A stretch of DNA of 64,000 bases. It comes from Selaginella moellendorffii (Eukaryota; Streptophyta; Lycopodiopsida; Selaginellales; Selaginellaceae). A program made the position numbers and the translations under genes. The number at the start of each line of letters is the position of its first letter. Within the stretch, counting starts at the first letter, position 1. Below, piece by piece: positions 44,448-54,855 of this stretch. The stretch lies in the NCBI RefSeq assembly GCF_000143415.4, contig NW_003314354.1:531343-595342 (forward strand), written 5' to 3'. A model generated the notes under the pieces. It did not search any database, had not been told where the DNA came from, and saw nothing but the letters and a program-made list of their open reading frames with translations.

Positions 44448-44804
44448 CTTCCTGTGACCAACCTTTGCCCACCAGCTGCGGCCGGTGCCACCGCCGCTCC
44501 AGGCCAGATTGCGCGACGCGAGGGCCGCGCCCTACCTCCTCTGCAAATTACCCTAGAACTCTCTCATCGCCGCCGCATTCAGCGCCCGGATTTGGCACAC
44601 ATTGCTGATTGCTGTGAGAGTGACCGGCAATGCTGGAAAGATTCGCCCCTGTGCTCGCTCCTCCTGTTCACGCCTCCATTCCCAGCCGCCAAGGAATATA
44701 CCCCCCTTCCCTTTGCATTTTCCTTTCCTTTTTGCGTTTTAGGTCTTCTCCTTGCTTCTAGACCTAGGGAGAGTTGAGAGAAGCGAGCGGCGCCGACGAC
44801 GACG

Positions 44805-45300
44805 ATGATGATGATGAGGCGAGCTGCGCAGCGCTTGACGGGAGGGGGCGTCTTGATCCGCCGGACCTATGCCGACACGCGAGGCGTGCTTAGCGAGGAG
44901 GAGAAGGCGGCGGAAAACATGTATATAAAGGTTTGCTTGCTTTGTTTCTGGCCAAAATGTCCTCATGTCGCTTTGATCATGTATGATCAGAGAATGGAGA
45001 GGGAAAAGCTCGAAAAAGCCCGCATGAAGGTGAGTGCTGCTGCGTGCTGCTGCATTGACAATCAATCAATCCTCACTCCTCACTGGTGGGCAGGCAAGCG
45101 AGGAGGAGGCCTCGTCTGCGGCATCCTCAGCATCCACAGCTGCCCAGGAAGAACGAGTGCCAAAGGCAGACCCGGACCTGCCCACCAAGAGCATAGCGAT
45201 GGGAGCTGGCCTTGTTGCTGTGGCTTGTGCAGTTTACTTCATGTTTTCGTCGCCCCCTAGTGGCAAGAAGACTGCGGAATCCAAGGTCGAAGAGTCTTAG
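44805..45300 (+). CDS. Mitochondrial At2g27730-like protein with IF1-like helix
   Basis: Three exons, 44805-44930, 44991-45029 and 45094-45300, giving 123 aa. A basic N-terminus suited to mitochondrial import is followed by GVLSEEEKAAENMYIKRMER and EKLEKARMK, which resembles the ATPase-inhibitor (IF1) helix, then an Ala/Ser/Glu linker and one membrane segment (IAMGAGLVAVACAVYFMF). The order matches Arabidopsis At2g27730, reported from plant mitochondria in association with complex I. Function is not established. Confidence 0.78.
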
Positions 45301-45426
45301 TAAGTCCGCACCGCACGGAAAGCGAGACAATCACGAAAGACGCCCTGGCTTGGCTTTTTCATCTTTCACTGTTAAATAACAAAGTAAGGGCCCTCTAGGG
45401 CTTAGTGGCATTTGGTCTTTTTGGCG

Positions 45427-48400
45427 ATGGAGGAGGACGAGGAGCTGTTGCAGCGGCTGGGCGTGACGGCTGCACGAGCTGAGGACGTCGAGCGCCATGT
45501 CATTGCTGCGCAGCACCACCAGGTGTGATCCTTCTTCCGCTACCTACGGCCTTTCGAGACTGTTTGCTTTGCTAGGTTGATGGCGGCGGCGGGGGCGAGC
45601 ACCCGGAGGCTATTGCCAAGCAATTGACTGTCTTGCAGAAGGAGATTGACGCTGTGGAGAATGGTCTGGAGCGTTATGAAGAGGACGGTGGTGAGCTCCA
45701 CACCACTCTCGCGCACGACCGTCTCCACTCTCTCAACTCCAAGAAGAAAAAGCTGCGAGCCCGATTGAAGTCTCTGGATGGAGCGTCACCTTCCACACAA
45801 GAACAACGCTCTTGCCTCCTGGAAGACAACGACCTCGACGCAGCTCTGGACGCAGCCTCTGGGCTTGTTGAGACTGTGGGTAACTAAGCTCAAGTTTTTC
45901 TTTCCATCACCGACGGGGGACGCTTGCCTTTCCAGGAGCGTGACAGGCTCATCCGCACCGGGGCACTGACGCCGTTTGACAGGATCAAAGGCTTCGAGCG
46001 CCGAGTACAGACGCTAAGTGATCGACAGTCGCTGGAGCGGGACCGATTGGCCGAGACCAGCCTCTCTAATGCCGTCGCGTCGCTGGCCGCAATATCTCGC
46101 TCTCGAGCAACCACCAAGCTGCTCGATCCGGCCCAGCTCCCAACGCTCGAGGCGCCGACGCGTGAGTTTCGAAGGCCTCCAAAGTCACTTGACGTTGGGA
46201 GGAGGAAGAAGCGCAAGCGGCCGCTGCCTGAGTCCAAGTGGAGGCGGAAAAAGCCTCACAAGCTACCAGAGCTGGCAGCAGATGACAACGACGGTATGCC
46301 ATCTTTCTCGTGTCATCTCATCTTATTAACTCGTTCGTGGCTTACTTAGATGGCGACGACAACGACGTTAATGATGAGGAATGCGACGACGACGTGATCC
46401 TGGAAGGAGGGCTCAGGATTCCGTTAGATATCTACGACAGGCTCTTCGATTATCAGAAAACTGGAGTCAAGTGGCTGTGGGAACTGCACTCTCTAAAAAC
46501 AGGGGGGATCATAGGCGATGAGATGGGACTAGGCAAAACGGTACAGGTCATTGCATTTCTGGCTGCCTTACACCACAGTCGGATGTACTCGCCCAGCATT
46601 GTCGTCTGTCCCGTGACACTAACTTTCCAGTGGAAGCGGGAGGTTGAAAAGTGGTATCCCAAGTTCGACGTGCAAGTTGTGCACGAGTCGGCTGCTCCGA
46701 AAGGGAAGAAGAAGGAGGCGGAGGATTCCGATGCAAGCGGAGATGACAGTGGCGACGCGAAGCGTGATGCAAGACTAGCTCGTTGGGACGGGGTTGTAGA
46801 AAAAACTGTCCGGTCGCCTTCTGGTCTCATTGTGACGACTTATGAGCAGCTCCGGTTGCTGAAAGATACACTGCTGGACATAGACTGGGGCTATGCGGTA
46901 CTGGACGAAGGGCACAGGATAAGGAATCCAGACGCTGAAACAACTCTCATCTGCAAGCAGCTACAGACTGTTCACCGCATTATCATGACCGGTGCTCCTA
47001 TACAAAACAAGCTTACAGAGCTGTGGTCTCTCTTCGACTTCGTTTTCCCCGGAAAGCTGGGAGTCCTTCCAGTGTTCCAGGCCCAGTTTGCTCTACCTAT
47101 ATCCATCGGTGGCTATGCAAATGCGACATCGTTGCAGGTCTCCACTGCCTACAAGTGTGCCGTCACCCTTCGGGATCTGATCATGCCTTACATTCTCCGC
47201 CGCATGAAGTCCGATGTTGAAGCCAAGCTCACCAAGAAGACGGAGCACGTTCTTTTCTGTAGCCTGACTGAGACGCAGCGCGCCTGCTACCGTGCCTTCT
47301 TAGCAAGCTCAGACGTGGAACGCATTTTCGAGGGGAGCAAGAACGCACTCTACGGCATTGACATACTGCGGAAGATCTGCAACCATCCTGATCTTCTGGA
47401 GAGGGAGGCCAGCGAGAAGCATGCCGACTACGGCCTACCAGATCGAAGTGGGAAGCTGATGGTGGTCAGTCAGGTCCTCAACTCGTGGAAGGATCAGGGG
47501 CACAGAGTACTTGTTTTCTGCCAGACGCAACAGATGCTGGATATCGTTGAGATCTTTGTAGAGTCACAGGGGTATACATACAGGAGAATGGATGGCTCCA
47601 CATCTGTGAAGCAGCGGCCGGCTCTAATCGACGAATTCAACGAGTCTTCACATGTTTTCGTCTTCCTATTAACTACCAAAGTCGGGGGCCTGGGAACCAA
47701 TCTTACTGGTGCGAACAGAGTTATTATTTTCGATCCGGACTGGAACCCTTCGACTGACATGCAGGTATGGCTAGTCCTTTCAATAACTTGCTCCGACTTT
47801 CTCTTCAACAGGCTAGAGAAAGGGCTTGGAGAATCGGGCAGACAAAGGACGTTATTGTTTACCGTCTAATTACCAGGGGAACGATTGAAGAGAAGGTGTA
47901 CCATCGCCAAATATACAAGCAGTTTTTGACGAACAAAATCCTCCGGGATCCCCAACAACGGCGTGTATTCAAGTCCAAAGACATGCGAGATTTGTTCGTG
48001 CTGCACGAAGATGCGGAGGGAGACAAAACGGAGACATCGAACTTGTTTCCAGAGTTAAAGCTTCCCGCTGCGGCTGAAAGCGACGGCAAAGAAGCGGCAC
48101 ATGGTGGCGAGGAAGGTGACCAAATCACAAGAGACGAGCAAGATGGTGCGGATGAGTCCAGGCTTCTGCAGAGCTTGATGCAGGCCAACGGAATACACGT
48201 AAGTTCATTTTCCAAGTCTCCAGGTTTAACGTGTGTGTGCTTTAGTCTGCGATGGACCACGATGCAATCCTGGCTGTCAACGATCCCGAACGGGTGAAGG
48301 TGGACTTTGAAGCGAGCAGGGTGGCCGAACGAGCTGCCGAAGCTCTCCAGCAGTCTCGGCTAATACGAATGCGAGACGACGTGGCTGTTCCCACGTGGAC

Positions 48401-48782
48401 AGGGAACTCAGGCGCTGCTGGGGCTCCAGGTGGTGGACGGAGGAGGTTTGGAGCTGCCGTGAATTCTCGCTTGATGTCTCCTGCGCCACCCCCGGGGACG
48501 CCAGGTGCATCTAGCAGCAGGGCCCTCAGCTCGGTCGAGCTCCTGGCTCAGATGAGGCAACGCCAAGCAGGTGCGGTCGAAAGCAAACGAGAGGCACTAC
48601 GTAGCGAGCTTGAGAGGTTTCTGAGGAGCCACGGCGGGAGTGCACTGTCGACGACAGTCGTTCAGCACTTCAAGCTGAAGCTGTCACAAGCGGAGCTACC
48701 GCTTTTCAGGCAGCTGCTGAATGAGATAGCGACCTTGAACAAGGATGGTGGGGAGTCCAGGTGGATTCTGAAACACGACTAG
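45427..48782 (+). CDS. CHR8: CSB/ERCC6-like SNF2 ATPase (CHR8)
   Basis: Six exons (45427-45522, 45576-45875, 45936-46293, 46350-47764, 47812-48198, 48246-48782) give 1030 aa. The N-terminal part is acidic and coiled-coil. The SNF2 ATPase begins at [20 protein letters not shown]; Walker A is [11 protein letters not shown], Walker B region is [11 protein letters not shown], with later motifs [20 protein letters not shown] and [31 protein letters not shown] and the arginine finger region [14 protein letters not shown]. The C-terminus has a winged-helix-like tail ([18 protein letters not shown]). CSB recognises stalled RNA polymerase II in transcription-coupled repair. The stop is 37 bp from the stop of the convergent ureidoglycine aminohydrolase gene. 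Confidence 0.95.
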
Positions 48783-48819
48783 ATATCATGGACGGGACAT
48801 TTTTTCCACATTCTTTCTC

Positions 48820-50315
48820 TCAGTAGCCGTAAGGATGCAGGAGAGGATCTCTGTTGATATCTTTGTACAAAAAGTATCGGGACCTCGTCCGTCCGAGCGC
48901 TCCATACCTGTTTTGTTTAACATCCAGACTTCGATATAAACACGGTGCATAGGCAAAGGTTTACCATTGTGGGACAAATGGAGCCATCCAGATGGCATCG
49001 CCTGCTTGAACGGGATACCTGCAGTATAGACAGATGGAGAGAATGGAGATGATGCAGGGACTGTTTTACCACTGATTGCTGAGCCGGTAGATCCCCCGAC
49101 CTTCGAGCAGGAACAAGCCGTGTTGAAAATAGTGAACCTCCTGAGTGTCATCGCCACGGTAAGCGTAGCAACATAGGGAATCCAAAACTTGCCTTGACGT
49201 TCAAGTACTCTCCAGGCTGGAAATCCATAATCTGTGACCAGCAGGTCAACGTTCTTGCGTTGTTACACGCGACATGAAAGTTTGACACTTACATGGACAT
49301 TGAAGTCGTAGATTGCGTCCGAGGGTAGCAACTTTCGCAGATCAAAAACCTGGAAACTCAGAAAAGTTACAGTGTGTTAAGCTTGCAAGGTGTAGCTGCT
49401 TACCTCCCCGGGAGTTTCAAGAAGAGGACGATCATCGACATTTCCAACGAGGAATTGGGGACGCTGGTTGTCGAGGGCTTGTGATGCAAAATACCTGCAA
49501 ACCACGACGACATGTTGTTCGGTCATTCAAGGAAGAAGGGAGACCCGCCTGCGTTCCAAGACGAGAAAGGTTACAGGCGCAGTTGAGTAGAGGGTGTGGT
49601 TAAAATGTGGTGGGAGATACGCATACGAGTTCACCTGCGCACAAATCACCATACACAGTGGAAATGAAGTACTACTAGCGACGGGAAAATACCGAGAGCT
49701 CGTTGTCGTCATTCATCACATTGTGCGTGGTCAAGAGAACGCTGCCCGCGAGGACAAAGACAAGCCTGCGGTTTGATGTTTAGACGTCTCTCCCTAAATG
49801 TTACTCTTGCGTACCTCTCAACACCCGGTAAGGGAGGGGCCGAAGATGAGGAAGCTGAGGCCGAGACACACGTTATCAGCTGTGAGGCATGGACATGATT
49901 CATGAATTTACCTTCCATGCGTGCAATGTACATGGTGAAATGCGAGCCAATCGCTGGCGTGACCAGGTAAGCTGCTTGAGCATTGGTCCTAGAAACGTGA
50001 TGGAAACAGTGATGAGATGGGAGAGAGAGGAGAGAGGAGGCAATTGCAGACCATCCGGGAAGAGCACTGAAGACTTGGCTCTCGGGTGTGATAAGCGCAT
50101 GGTCCCGTTGGTACACGCTCCGGGTGAATCCTGGCAAGTCCGCTGGGAGGGAAGGGCCTCGTCTCAAAGCCATATAATAAAACACACTAAAAACCTGGAG
50201 ACTGGAAGGAGCTGATGTCGTCTCGAATGTGGGCTTGACACGTCCCTGCACTGCCAAATACTAGTCGTAGCTGCACAAGCAGCAGCGGCACCAGCAGCGG
50301 CGGAACAAGAGACAT
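48820..50315 (-). CDS. UGLYAH: (S)-ureidoglycine aminohydrolase
   Basis: Minus-strand gene of short exons. I place the start at 50315: exon 1 (50315-50195) encodes a signal peptide (MSLVPPLLVPLLLVQLRLVF), and splicing to 50142 restores the frame into ADLPGFTRSVYQRDHALITP. Later exons give NAQAAYLVTPAIGSHFTMYI, RLVFVLAGSVLLTTHNVMND, YAYLPPHFNHTLYSTAP, DNQRPQFLVGNVDDRPLLET, IMDFQPGEYLNVK, EVHYFQHGLFLLEGRGIYRL, YPVQAGDAIWMAPFVPQW and RSRYFLYKDINRDPL, then a stop at 48820-48822. This is the two-cupin enzyme that, with Mn, converts ureidoglycine to ureidoglycolate and ammonia in the ER during ureide (purine) breakdown. Raw frames around 49709-50257 include unspliced introns and a false N-terminus. 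Confidence 0.92.
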
Positions 50316-50369
50316 ATCTTTCCTTGTTCTTGGTTACCAGATATTTTGGCAGCGCAGCAAACCTAAACA
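50316..50369. promoter_or_regulatory. 54-bp bidirectional start region between UGLYAH and HGPRT
   Basis: The two start codons point away from each other across 54 bp. Either the 5' UTRs overlap or each promoter lies inside the other gene. No TATA box is seen in the gap. Confidence 0.55.
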
Positions 50370-51086
50370 ATGGAGTCGGACATTGAGCAAGTCCTGTGGA
50401 CGGCGGCGGACATCGAGCAGCGGGTCAAGGAGCTGGCGGCCGCAATCTCCCGCGACCTGGCCAGCCACACCCCTCTGCTTCTTCTCGGGGTAGGGAAGCA
50501 GCCAACTTTGTAGAGAATGACTGTCGTCGTGTGCAGGTGGCCACCGGAGCTTTCATGCTTGTGGCCGACCTGGCTCGCCATCTCAAGCTGCCCGTCCTCG
50601 TAGACTTCATCCGGGTGCAGTCTTACGGCAACAACACGCAGTCGAGCGGCGTGGCCACCGTCTCGTCGTGCGACGCCAAGATCAACGTTAAAGGCAAGCA
50701 CATCCTCCTGGTAAGCCGGCTCTTGCATAGCTAAAGCTATAACCATTCTCATACGCAAAGGTGGAGGACATCATCGACACGGGGGTCACCTTGTCCGCGC
50801 TGGTGGACCATCTGCTGGAGCGGGGAGCTGCCTCCATCTCTGTGTGTGCGCTGCTGGACAAGGTATGCCGGCGGAGGGTCGGCCTCACTCTCCCCAGCAA
50901 CGGCAGGCTCTATGCTGGCTTCCAGGTGTGTTTTGCGACCAAAATCCAGTCTAAATACACTCTGTAAAACAGTGCCCGGACAGGTTCGTGGTGGGCTACG
51001 GCATGGATTTCGCGGAGCACTACCGAAACCTCCCATACGTGGGAGTACTCAAACCGCAAGTCTACCAGAGTTGCAAGTCCGATTGA
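50370..51086 (+). CDS. HGPT: Hypoxanthine-guanine phosphoribosyltransferase
   Basis: Four exons (50370-50489, 50537-50710, 50761-50925, 50973-51086) give 190 aa, the usual size. Motifs: [32 protein letters not shown], the PRPP-binding loop [20 protein letters not shown], and [20 protein letters not shown]. It salvages hypoxanthine and guanine to IMP and GMP. Its ATG is 54 bp from the ATG of the divergent ureidoglycine aminohydrolase gene. Confidence 0.94.
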
Positions 51087-51242
51087 CTGTGCATTGTGGT
51101 GAATCGCAATATTGAATCAGATTATCATAGGTAATTATGCACAAACGAACTGCCTCCGCCACTCTGCGTCTCGTCTGGATGGATCCCAGCAAATAAACAT
51201 AAATACACCACCACCTCCCTGTTATTCCTATACGGCACGGCC

Positions 51243-52529
51243 TCACGAGGAGACGTAGGGCGGAGGAGCAGCCCGGGCTGCCATGCCAGCAACCTGTGCT
51301 TGCATCTGTGCCGTCCTCACTTTGGCTGAAGTAGCTCGGTAGAAGAACTGATCGCGCGCCAGCATCCGGACGTGCCTGAGGTACACCTCCGCCGTGATCA
51401 CCCCCTCCTGCACTGCCTTGTCCAAAGAATAGAGCACGTCCTCGATCGCCAGGTCCTCGGCGCTCGCCTCCAACATCTGCCTCGACAGCACGTCGCAAGG
51501 CTCGAACGCCTCGTCTATGTTCATGTCGCCCGACGCGTTGGGGCCGTCGTTGGACTGCAGCCACGTCTCCAGCACGTCCGTGTTGGTAAGCAGCAGCTGC
51601 AGTTGCTGCTCCAGGCCCTCCTTCTCGTGCTGGAGCTCCTGTAAGTGCTTGCCTAGCTGCTCGGCTCTCTTGTTCAGAGACGCTTGCACGCTAAAAAGCT
51701 CGTCCATCTCTACCTCGAACGAGCTCCGCAAGCTTACCACATCCTGTTGCACCCGTGCCACCAAAGTGTTGACAGCGTTCCTCTTAAACACGGACGCCGG
51801 GTCCTCTGTACGAGTCGACGGCTGCTGCTGCTGCTGCTGCTGCTGATAGTAGGGAGGAGGATACGGGATGGGCGCCGCCGACGTAGGTGGTGGAGAGTTG
51901 CTGCTGTAGATTGGATTCATTCCATGGAACGGCTGCTGTGGTTGCTGCTGGGGTTGCGTTTGTTGCTGGAGTTGCTGCTGCTGCTGCTGCTGTGGAGACG
52001 GGACGGGTGTGGACGGCCTCGAGTAGAGCGGAGGGTCGTGACCAAAGTGCAAGCTGAGATTTTGGACAAGCTCCACCAGATTGGAACGCGGGAACACCCA
52101 CTGCTGCAAGTAAGGCACCGAGACCATCCCCGAGGCGTCCACCAGGCGATGGCGAGGTTTGATGATCATGTCCCGTGTGGGACTCACGTAGACGAGCGGC
52201 GGCTTGCGGGGATACGGCTCCGTGAGCCAGATCGTAACGGGGATGTTGTACTTGACGTCCTGGTAGTACATGGGAATGGTGCCATCCGCCTGGAGGAGAT
52301 TGGCTTGGCGGCCATCGTTGTGCGTGAAGCCGGCTGTGCGGGCCTGGAGGCCCGGGAAGTGCTGGATCACGTTCACCAGGTGCTGCCGGATGGACCATTT
52401 CACTTCCTCCTCGTACGGCAGCGCGTTGGGGCGCGACAGAACCGAATTCAGGAACTGGACGCACGCGTGCGACGACGTCTGCCCCGGCGATATCGACGGC
52501 ATCGCCCCTCCTCCCTCCTCTCCCTCCAC
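51243..52529 (-). CDS. VPS23: VPS23/TSG101 (ELCH-like), ESCRT-I subunit
   Basis: Intronless, 428 aa. An N-terminal UEV domain (VKWSIRQHLVNVIQHFPGLQ, ADGTIPMYYQDVKYNIPVTI, LVYVSPTRDMIIKPRHRLVD) is followed by a Pro/Gln-rich linker with long Gln runs (CAG-type repeats near 51822-51845 and 51955-51992), a coiled coil (SLNKRAEQLGKHLQELQHEK) and the C-terminal steadiness box (VLYSLDKAVQEGVITAEVYL, HVRMLARDQFFYRA). It binds ubiquitinated cargo and ESCRT partners at endosomes. It is intronless like other plant VPS23 genes I recall. Confidence 0.95.
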   Translation of the reverse strand: MEGEEGGGAMPSISPGQTSSHACVQFLNSVLSRPNALPYEEEVKWSIRQHLVNVIQHFPGLQARTAGFTHNDGRQANLLQADGTIPMYYQDVKYNIPVTIWLTEPYPRKPPLVYVSPTRDMIIKPRHRLVDASGMVSVPYLQQWVFPRSNLVELVQNLSLHFGHDPPLYSRPSTPVPSPQQQQQQQLQQQTQPQQQPQQPFHGMNPIYSSNSPPPTSAAPIPYPPPYYQQQQQQQQPSTRTEDPASVFKRNAVNTLVARVQQDVVSLRSSFEVEMDELFSVQASLNKRAEQLGKHLQELQHEKEGLEQQLQLLLTNTDVLETWLQSNDGPNASGDMNIDEAFEPCDVLSRQMLEASAEDLAIEDVLYSLDKAVQEGVITAEVYLRHVRMLARDQFFYRATSAKVRTAQMQAQVAGMAARAAPPPYVSS

Positions 52530-52619
52530 GATTGAGCTTACCCGCGAGCCGGCGCTTGTTCCACTCCCCTACCTAGCCTAGGGCGGCCAACACAAACCCT
52601 AAACTCTTGCTCGCTCCTT

Positions 52620-54620
52620 TTACTCGTGAGGAGCAGCAATGGCGGACAGGAGAATGTGCGGCGCCACGCTGTGGGGCTCCAGCGCCGCAACCTTCTTGGC
52701 AGCTTCGTGGGCGCGCCTCAGCTGCTGGCGGCTGGGGTGGATGTGGCAAGCGCCCAGCAGAGCTGTCCACGACACGGCGTCGGCGGCGCAGGGCATGAGC
52801 GTGATGAGCCCCTCCGCCTCGTGCACCAGCCCCAGTCGCCCCAGGATGCCTGCCATCGCACTGTAGTGCTCCTTGCCCGGCTGCAATCCGTAGTCGCTCG
52901 CCATGGACGCAAAGTAGCGGCAACCGGTGTGAAGCAGCCCAAAGTGGTTGCACACAACTAGGAGGCACAGATAGCTCACCTCGTCGGGCGCCGTGCCCTC
53001 CCAGGCCATGCTTGTCACCACTTCCGTGCCTCGCTCGCACTCGTCGTCACCGCCCAGGTGCGCATACGCCGCCAGCATGGTGTTCCACGACAACAAGTCA
53101 CGGGCGGGCATGACGTCGAACAAGGCCCGCGCTGCCCACAGATGCCCGTTTCGGGCATACACACTCAAGAGCGCATTCCAGGTGGCGACGTTGCGATGTG
53201 GCGCCTGGGAAAAGAGGCGATGCGCTCCATGGACGTCCTCGCTCTGCCCGTAAGCCACCACCATTGCGTTCCATGACACCAGGCTGCAATAGGGCAGCTT
53301 GTCAAACAGCACCTTGGCCTCCTCCAGATGCCCTCTCTGGGCATACGCCACGAACATTGTCGTGTGCAGTACCAAGTCCTGCCTCCCGCCCAAGCAGTCA
53401 AACAGCTGCCTGGCGTCGCCCAGCCTCCCGGCCTGAGAATAGCAAGAAAGCATCGAGTTTACGGTGACCACGTTCCACTCCGGAATGGCATCAAACACAC
53501 CGGCGGCCTCGTCCAGAATGGCAGCAGCAGCAGCAGTGCCACCCCCAGCCGCGCCATGCTGCGCGAGACCACTCATATAAGTGTTCCAAGAGATTAGGTT
53601 GTGCTGTGGCATATAGTGCACCAGAGTGGTCTTGGCGGCGTCCAAGTCCCCCGTCACAATGCGGGCACGCAGAAGGCTGTTCCACGCTACCACATCCCTG
53701 CCCGGCATTTGCTGGAAGAGCGCGGCAGCACGCTCCCCGTTCCCCGCCTCGTTGAACGCACTCATCATGCTGCACCAGCTTTGCAGGTTGTGCTCCGGCA
53801 TGGCATTGAACAGGCGCTCTGCTTTCTCACCATGCCCTGATGCGGCATATGCAAATAAAAGCGCGTTCCACGACACCAAGTTGTACTGTGGCATTCCATC
53901 AAACATGAGGTGAGCTGCCTCGACGTTGCCATTGCTGCCATACAAGGCCAGCATCGCCGTCCAGCTTATGATATTGGGCTCTGGCATAGCGTCGAAGGTA
54001 GCCTTAGCAGCCTCGAGGTGCCCTTTGTCGGCATATCCTTGGAGGAGCAGCGTCCAGGCCACCACGTTTGGCCGCGGCATTGCGTCCAGTACTTGTTTGG
54101 CCGCCTCCACATTCCCGCTTTGGATGTAGGCGCCAAGGAGGAGCGTCCACGAGTGGTCGTTGGGGTGGCGGATGGTAGCAAACACTCGCCTGGCGTCACC
54201 ACTGCTGCCACAGCGGCCAAACATATGAATGACAAGATTGCACAGGTAGACATCGGTGTGTCTAGCAGCCGCGACAATGCGCGCGTGCACCGCCCTTCCC
54301 TCCTCAACGTTGCTGCATCTGGATATCTCCGCAGCCCACTCATGCTGCAGCGCATGGTGCGTTGTGGGAGCTAGTGGGAGCCAGGAGACGGCATCCATCC
54401 TGGATGGGGTTTCGCTGGTGGCAGTGGCATCAGAGTAGGAGCAGGTGAAATTGCTGCAATGGTCCAGGCACACAGTACGTACGTCTATTTGCGCTCCTTG
54501 GCCTCCTCCTGGGCCTTGGCTGATAGTACCTCCCACAGGCCGGTCAAAAACTCCACCATCTCCGCCAGCGGCACGGGTCGCGAGAAATGGCGTGGCTCCT
54601 CGGCTTGCAAGATGTGGCAA
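52620..54620 (-). CDS. Pentatricopeptide repeat (PPR) protein
   Basis: Intronless, up to 666 aa. At least 14 tandem PPR motifs from about residue 110 (e.g. VVAWTLLLQGYADKGHLEAA, IISWTAMLALYGSNGNVEAA, LVSWNALLFAYAASGHGEKA). The C-terminus has an E-type segment (HYSAMAGILGRLGLVHEAEG, DAVSWTALLGACHIH) without a DYW domain. The compact 31-residue spacing with few 35-residue repeats suits the PLS class. Such proteins bind organellar RNA, often for C-to-U editing. The N-terminal ~70 residues look unlike a repeat; the real start may be the internal ATG giving MDAVSWLPLAP near 54400. The target is unknown. Confidence 0.93.
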   Translation of the reverse strand: MPHLASRGATPFLATRAAGGDGGVFDRPVGGTISQGPGGGQGAQIDVRTVCLDHCSNFTCSYSDATATSETPSRMDAVSWLPLAPTTHHALQHEWAAEISRCSNVEEGRAVHARIVAAARHTDVYLCNLVIHMFGRCGSSGDARRVFATIRHPNDHSWTLLLGAYIQSGNVEAAKQVLDAMPRPNVVAWTLLLQGYADKGHLEAAKATFDAMPEPNIISWTAMLALYGSNGNVEAAHLMFDGMPQYNLVSWNALLFAYAASGHGEKAERLFNAMPEHNLQSWCSMMSAFNEAGNGERAAALFQQMPGRDVVAWNSLLRARIVTGDLDAAKTTLVHYMPQHNLISWNTYMSGLAQHGAAGGGTAAAAAILDEAAGVFDAIPEWNVVTVNSMLSCYSQAGRLGDARQLFDCLGGRQDLVLHTTMFVAYAQRGHLEEAKVLFDKLPYCSLVSWNAMVVAYGQSEDVHGAHRLFSQAPHRNVATWNALLSVYARNGHLWAARALFDVMPARDLLSWNTMLAAYAHLGGDDECERGTEVVTSMAWEGTAPDEVSYLCLLVVCNHFGLLHTGCRYFASMASDYGLQPGKEHYSAMAGILGRLGLVHEAEGLITLMPCAADAVSWTALLGACHIHPSRQQLRRAHEAAKKVAALEPHSVAPHILLSAIAAPHE

Positions 54621-54855
54621 GTCTCGTTCCAGCTGCCATCAACAGACTAGGTGAGGCCAATCAAACAAAGTGGAGAAGAACCAGAGCCAACTTGATGGTT
54701 CGACTCCCCCTTTTGCGGTTGCGTGACGGCTTGGGGCATGCCCTCCGCCTCCATTCCCGTCTCTGCTCCTTCCACAGCTCCACTCCAAAGCGATGGCATG
54801 CCATGACAGCCATGGTCTTGCCTGTCAAGCCCTAAAAAAAAGGAGTTTGGTGGTG

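Noticed and set aside
51684-52535. 283-codon plus frame opposite VPS23
   Set aside because: Leu runs arise from antisense of the Gln repeats; VPS23 on minus is unambiguous.
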